Source of the DNA: Clostridiales bacterium
GTDB taxonomy: Bacteria > Bacillota > Clostridia > Oscillospirales > CAG-272
Length of the DNA: 62,780 bases
Direction of reading: 5' to 3'
NCBI GenBank assembly: GCA_012837425.1
Contig: DURE01000048.1
Coordinates: 1 to 62,780 of the forward strand
Shown here: in pieces, positions 59,072-62,780 of the stretch
Numbering within the stretch: the stretch's first letter is position 1
Layout of the letters: each line of letters opens with the position of its first letter
Program-made: the position numbers and the translations under genes
Notes under the pieces: generated by a model
The model's input: only the letters and a program-made list of their open reading frames with translations
Databases searched by the model: none
What the model was told of the DNA's origin: nothing

Positions 59072-60361
59072 AAAATAATCCGCAATCTGCGAATACCCGA
59101 CGGTCTGCTCCTCCCTTGTGGCCAGGTCCTTTATTTTGACCACACCTCGGACAAGCTCGCCGCCCCCCATAATGACGGCGTGGGTGCAGCCCGCCTTTGC
59201 GGCATTCTCAAGCTGCTTGCCCAGCTTTTTTGAGCCGAGATAATTCATTGCCGCTATTCCGGCTTCCCGCAGCTGGCCGGCAAGAGCGACATATTTCTCA
59301 TATGGCACATCCTCAAACCGCGTTACAAGCACCAGTGTTTTCCCGCCCGGCTCGGGAATCAGCCCATGAGTTCTGAGAAAGTTTTCAAGCGTGACGTCAC
59401 CCAAGCCGAATCCGACGCCCGGGATGTCGTCCCGGGCGACAAACAGCCCGACCAGGTTGTCGTATCTGCCGCCGCCAAACATGGCGCGGTTGTTCTCGGG
59501 GGCAAGGTCGTATACTTCAAAGACCGTCCCGGTATAATAATCCAGGCCGCGGATGATTCCGAAATCAAAGGCGCAGTACTTTGAGAGCCCGGCGGCCTCA
59601 AGCACCCGGAAAAGTTCTCTCAGCTCAGCCGCACCCCGCGAGTTTGGGCAGAGCGAGATTATATCGCTGAAATTCATCGAGTACAAGGAGTCAATCCCTG
59701 AGATTTCAGCATCTCCCAGCCCGAGTGAGCGCAGTTCGTTTTCATACCCGGCGCGCTCAATTTTCCCCCTGCGGTCGATAACCTTCGATATTGCCTTGAC
59801 ACCGTCCTCATCGGTTTTTGCGACAGAGGCTATAACATCACTAAAAAAGCGGCGGTTGTTTATATGCACGCGGAACATGCTCTCGTCGGCCCCGAATATG
59901 CGCAGCAGGTTTATTGCCACCGAGATTATTTCAAAATCGGCCTCATATGAGTCGCTACCGAAAATATCGGCGTTAATCTGCCAGAACTCGCGCAGACGCC
60001 CGCGCTGGGGGCGCTCGTAGCGGTGAAAATTCTGAACCGAATACCAGCGCAGCGGGAAGGCAAGCTCGTTTATCCGCGCCGCCACCATGCGCGCGACGGT
60101 GGGGGTCATCTCGGGGCGGATTGAAAGCGACCTGCCGCCCCGGTCAGTAAAATTGTATGTCTGCTCAGAGGCCAGCTCCTCGCCGCTTTTGGCAGCGTAA
60201 ATTTCCAGCGGTTCAAGCGTTGGCCCGTTGTATTCCTCAAAGGCGCAGAGCTCAAGCGCCTCCCTGATTTTGCCGAAGAACCAGTTGCGCAGCCGCATAT
60301 CCTCCGGGTAGAAATCGCGCGTGCCCTTAAGGGGCCGGGTTGAAAGCTTCGGCGTGCTCAT
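59063..60361 (-). CDS. hisS: Histidyl-tRNA synthetase
   Basis: Charges tRNA-His. The 432-residue class II synthetase has GTRDFYPEDM, motif 2 (RWYSVQNFHRYERPQRGRLREFWQ), the His-A peptide RGLDYYTGTVFE, motif 3 near GGGRYDNLV, and an anticodon-binding domain from about residue 330. ATG 60361 follows CGGAGGGG. Instead of a T-box, the short leader has 31-bp tandem repeats overlapping the start of transcription. Confidence 0.95.
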   Translation of the reverse strand: MSTPKLSTRPLKGTRDFYPEDMRLRNWFFGKIREALELCAFEEYNGPTLEPLEIYAAKSGEELASEQTYNFTDRGGRSLSIRPEMTPTVARMVAARINELAFPLRWYSVQNFHRYERPQRGRLREFWQINADIFGSDSYEADFEIISVAINLLRIFGADESMFRVHINNRRFFSDVIASVAKTDEDGVKAISKVIDRRGKIERAGYENELRSLGLGDAEISGIDSLYSMNFSDIISLCPNSRGAAELRELFRVLEAAGLSKYCAFDFGIIRGLDYYTGTVFEVYDLAPENNRAMFGGGRYDNLVGLFVARDDIPGVGFGLGDVTLENFLRTHGLIPEPGGKTLVLVTRFEDVPYEKYVALAGQLREAGIAAMNYLGSKKLGKQLENAAKAGCTHAVIMGGGELVRGVVKIKDLATREEQTVGYSQIADYFKK

Positions 60362-60384
60362 CTGTCATTTCCCCTCCGACATCG

Positions 60385-60465
60385 GTACATATTTTCAGTA
60401 CTAGTACGTATTACACGAATTATAAGTACTATGAGTACATATTTTACGAATTTTAAGTACTATGA
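60385..60465. repeat. Tandem 31-bp repeats at the hisS promoter
   Basis: Two full units (60404-60434 and 60435-60465) begin GTAC and end AAGTACTATGA, matching at all but a few positions; a shorter third unit (60385-60403) keeps GTACATATTTT and AGTACTA. They cover the region just downstream of the hisS -10 box. Confidence 0.85.
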
Positions 60466-60494
60466 ATTATAGCATAAAAACCCGGGCTTGTCTA
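60466..60494 (-). promoter_or_regulatory. Promoter of hisS
   Basis: TAGACA (60489-60494) and TATAAT (60466-60471) on the minus strand with a 17-base spacer, directly abutting the tandem repeats. Confidence 0.75.
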
Positions 60495-60546
60495 CACGCG
60501 GGGGTCAAAAATGAACTTTGGTTTTTCGGATATATCACATAAGTTG

Positions 60547-60575
60547 TTGCAAAAAAAGTACTTTTGGTGTAATAT
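60547..60575 (+). promoter_or_regulatory. Promoter of the PHP gene
   Basis: TTGCAA (60547-60552) and TAATAT (60570-60575) with a 17-base spacer. A TGCCGC/GCGGCA hairpin lies just downstream (60584-60600). Confidence 0.6.
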
Positions 60576-60624
60576 TAATTTATGTGCCGCTGGCGCGGCA
60601 AAATCAAGTCCTCGAGGAAGTATG

Positions 60625-61323
60625 ATGTACAAAACCGAAATGCATGTCCACTCGGCCGAGGTCAGTGCCTGCGGCAAGGTTGACTGCGCCACAATAGCGC
60701 GGCGCTATATTGCAGCCGGCTACACGACGCTTGTGCTTACCAACCATCTCAGCCGCTTCACCTACAAAAACAAGAAATTCGACCGTTCCTCCGACCCGTG
60801 GGAAGCTAAAATAGATTTTTACACAGCCGGCTACAGAAAATTCATCGAGGCCGCGGCTGGGCGGCTCAATGTCCTCCTTGGCGTCGAGCTGCGCTCAAAC
60901 CGCGACGAGAACGATTATCTCATTTATGGAGTTGACGAGGAATTTTTGTACTCCATGCCGGAAATCATGGATATGAAGGTGGCCGAGGTCGCCGAGGCTG
61001 TCCGCGGGTACGGCGGGCTGTTTTTTCAGGCCCATCCCTTCCGCAACCACATGCGCATTGTAAATCCGGAAATCCTTGACGGTATCGAGGTATATAACGG
61101 GCATATAGGTCAGGAGTCGCGCAACGATATTGCCGAGCTCTGGGCCGACAAATTCGGGCTCCTAAAGATCTCGGGCAGTGACTACCACCACGACACCAGC
61201 GTCATCGGCGCCGGAATCCTGACCGCCGAGCCGGTGACCAGCCCGGCGCAGCTTGTGGACATACTCAAGAGCGGTAGATATGAGCTGATACGCTCGGGGG
61301 CGGTACCCTACACTAGTTGCTAG
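60625..61323 (+). CDS. PHP-domain phosphoesterase
   Basis: A 232-residue PHP-superfamily protein. Metal ligands are the HVH of MHVHSAE, the Glu of GVELRSN, the AHPF His and the Asp and His of GSDYHHD. It probably hydrolyses a phosphoester, as in histidinol phosphatase or nucleotide phosphatases of this group. I chose ATG 60625, six bases after GAGGA, over ATG 60622 and a distant ATG at 60511 that precedes the promoter. Divergent from hisS. Confidence 0.83.
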   Translation: MYKTEMHVHSAEVSACGKVDCATIARRYIAAGYTTLVLTNHLSRFTYKNKKFDRSSDPWEAKIDFYTAGYRKFIEAAAGRLNVLLGVELRSNRDENDYLIYGVDEEFLYSMPEIMDMKVAEVAEAVRGYGGLFFQAHPFRNHMRIVNPEILDGIEVYNGHIGQESRNDIAELWADKFGLLKISGSDYHHDTSVIGAGILTAEPVTSPAQLVDILKSGRYELIRSGAVPYTSC

Positions 61324-61451
61324 TTGCTAGTAGAGGCGGGGATGAGAAAAGTCAGGTTCCCTTGCTTTACAGATATTTGTGCGAGGGGCGCAATTATTAG
61401 ACATTAGTGGAGGCGGGAGCGCTGCTTCCGAATTATGAGAGGGGGGTATAA

Positions 61452-62198
61452 ATGAGTCAGAAAATCAGGGTCACGATATGGAACGAGTTCAGGCACGAAA
61501 AAAGAAAAGAGAAGGTCAAGGCGCTCTACCCGAGAGGTATTCATGCCCTCATCGGGGAGTTTTTGTCCGAAAACGACGACCTGGAAATCAGGCTTGCCGC
61601 GCTTGACGACGAATGCCAGGGTCTGCCCGACTCGCTGCTTGAGAGCACCGATGTGCTCCTCTGGTGGGGGCATACAGCCCACAAAGAGGTAGACGACGAG
61701 CTGGTTGAGCGCATTCGAACCCGCGTGTATCTCGGTCAAATGGGCTTTATTGCGCTGCATTCGGCGCACCACTCAAAGCCCTTCAAGCAGATTGTAGGCA
61801 CAAACGGCAATCTCCAGTGGGGGCGCGAGCAGCGCGAAATTGTCTGGAACCTGCTGCCGGCTCACCCCATTGCCACCGGCATCCCCGAGTATTTTGTACT
61901 CGAGGAGGAGGAGATGTATTCCGAGCCCTTTTTCATCCCGCCGCCCGAGGAGCTGGTTTTTGCGAGCTGGTTTGAGGACGGCAACCTCTTCCGCTCGGGC
62001 GCTTGTTTTATCCGCGGAGCCGGCAAGGTGTTTTATTTTCAGCCGGGGCATGAAACCTGCAAATCCTTCTACAACCCCTATGTCCGGCGAATTATCACAA
62101 ACGCGGTATATTGGGCAAAACCCGCCGATATGCCCTTGAAAATCACCAACTCTTGCCCGCACATCACCGAGCCGGTGATAAGTCAATTCAATAAATAG
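61452..62198 (+). CDS. ThuA-like protein
   Basis: A 248-residue ThuA-domain protein with a glutamine-amidotransferase-like fold. VTIWNEFRHEK at the start, LLWWGHTAHKEVDD, GFIALHSAHHSKPF and YFQPGHE are family patterns. ThuA relatives take part in trehalose or other disaccharide use, possibly on 3-keto sugars. AGAGGGGGG precedes ATG 61452. It stands alone between the PHP gene and the GDSL gene. Confidence 0.88.
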   Translation: MSQKIRVTIWNEFRHEKRKEKVKALYPRGIHALIGEFLSENDDLEIRLAALDDECQGLPDSLLESTDVLLWWGHTAHKEVDDELVERIRTRVYLGQMGFIALHSAHHSKPFKQIVGTNGNLQWGREQREIVWNLLPAHPIATGIPEYFVLEEEEMYSEPFFIPPPEELVFASWFEDGNLFRSGACFIRGAGKVFYFQPGHETCKSFYNPYVRRIITNAVYWAKPADMPLKITNSCPHITEPVISQFNK

Positions 62199-62207
62199 CA
62201 ACTATAC

Positions 62208-62245
62208 AAAGGCCTGCGGTGCTATTCTTGCCGCAGGCCTTTTTT
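62208..62245 (+). terminator. Terminator after the ThuA gene
   Basis: AAAGGCCTGCGG and CCGCAGGCCTTT pair around eleven bases, followed by more Ts. Confidence 0.88.
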
Positions 62246-62780
62246 ATTTGTCCTCTTTTTTTGCCTTAACCGACAACGCGCCGATTGCAATCCCGGTGCC
62301 CCCGGCGCAAACAGCAACCAATATGTATATCCAAAGCCTTGACTCGGGCGGGGTTATTATGATATCCAGCGGGTTTGAGGTTGTGGTCTCTGGCTGGTCG
62401 TCGGTGTCGGTGGTTTGCAGGTCACTCGTATCCTCTGTTACAGGCGGCTCTGTCTCGGGCGGGTCGGGTAGTGTGGGTATGAGGTCGATCAAAAGGTCGG
62501 CAATAAGCATATGCCCGGCAGCGCTCGGCGAGATGTCGAGGCTGGCTATATGAGTAAGCTGGTCTGCTCTGCCCTCAAAGGCCCCGGCAAGGTCAAAAAC
62601 CCTGCAGCCGTTTTTCTCGGCTGCCAGCTCAAGAGCGTCATTCATCATTTTTATGTAGGGGTCAAAGGCAACTTTCAGCTCCGAGAGCTGCCGTGGCCCG
62701 TCAAAGGGGTTGTAGAGCGACAGGAATACTATCCGTATACCGGGGTTGGCCTGCCTTATAAGAGTTATTATTTCGCCGAG
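62244..62780 (-). CDS. GDSL-like protein with C-terminal membrane anchor, 5' end outside window
   Basis: The open frame continues past an internal ATG (62648) to the window edge, giving at least 178 residues. IIT-LIRQANPGIRIVFLSLYNP and GHMLIADLLIDL fit the second half of an SGNH/GDSL hydrolase. The block V region reads LDISPSAAGH, where DxxHP is expected, so the catalytic His seems replaced by Ser. A Thr-, Pro- and Asp-rich linker and one membrane helix with a charged KAKKEDK tail follow, which suggests display outside the cell. The N-terminal GDS motif is not visible here. Confidence 0.7.
   Translation of the reverse strand, partial: LGEIITLIRQANPGIRIVFLSLYNPFDGPRQLSELKVAFDPYIKMMNDALELAAEKNGCRVFDLAGAFEGRADQLTHIASLDISPSAAGHMLIADLLIDLIPTLPDPPETEPPVTEDTSDLQTTDTDDQPETTTSNPLDIIITPPESRLWIYILVAVCAGGTGIAIGALSVKAKKEDK

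Noticed and set aside
60362-60470. T-box before hisS
   Set aside because: The leader is about 100 bases and made of tandem repeats; no T-box sequence or terminator is seen.
1-62780. CRISPR array, tRNA or rRNA genes, insertion sequence
   Set aside because: No regularly spaced repeats with unique spacers, no cloverleaf or rRNA sequence, and no transposase were found on reading both strands. Very diverged examples could be missed by eye.

Overview
The window reads as chromosome of a fairly GC-rich, endospore-forming Clostridia-type Firmicute, most likely an uncultured gut Oscillospirales/Clostridiales relative. This rests on spoIIR, adjacent FakA/FakB (DegV) genes, Firmicute-style ECF-transporter S components (FolT, QueT), AGGAGG-type ribosome binding sites and many TTGACA-17-TATAAT promoters. 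I saw no rRNA, tRNA, CRISPR array, prophage or intact insertion sequence. The assignment is inference from gene content, not a phylogeny.

Layout. 1-1400: a small coiled-coil gene and mntP behind an apparent yybP-ykoY (Mn2+) riboswitch, both on the minus strand. 1420-9805: one operon holds the whole route from DAHP to chorismate and on to phenylpyruvate and 4-hydroxyphenylpyruvate (aroF-tyrA-aroB-aroA-aroC-pheA-aroE/K-aroQ). It sits behind a leader peptide rich in Tyr and Phe codons and a terminator with an alternative antiterminator. 9920-20333: ECF sigma/anti-sigma pair, fatty-acid kinase FakA/FakB, a GH109-like oxidoreductase-fold protein, a Crp regulator, a tyrosine phosphatase, a cation-diffusion transporter under a NiCo riboswitch, and a DUF3137-like/LemA pair. 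20878-29038: a GtrA/flavoprotein/membrane-protein cluster, then small hydrolases and regulators. 29177-36092: a THF-riboswitch folT-folC operon, queT, a nucleoside salvage operon (deoD-deoB-CYTH-cdd), an AT-rich scar with two DNA-methyltransferase fragments, and an HD protein. 36223-41689: pyrimidine operon pyrC-K-D-F-E-B whose PyrB carries a PyrI-like zinc tail. 42053-48169: MATE pump, zinc-ribbon membrane protein, orphan lipoprotein, sugar isomerase, thyA-folA. 48740-55070: DeoR regulator, pgk, tpiA, rbfA, nrnA, rpe, spoIIR. 55130-62780: an AT-richer PadR/membrane/secreted cassette, an isomerase, a CPBP protease, a DJ-1 protein, hisS behind 31-bp tandem repeats, a PHP phosphoesterase, a ThuA protein and a truncated GDSL protein.

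How the parts fit. Much of the window is anabolic: aromatic amino acids, folate (folT, folC, folA, thyA) and pyrimidines. Control is largely by RNA leaders: the Tyr/Phe attenuator plus Mn2+, Ni/Co and THF aptamers. Five copies of a dispersed repeat, each starting just after a plus-strand stop codon, punctuate the window. The most notable items are the Tyr/Phe attenuator over the aromatic operon, the PyrI-type zinc domain fused to PyrB without the allosteric domain, the 31-bp phased repeats at the hisS promoter, the dispersed repeat family, and a structured gene-free stretch at 48340-48710.
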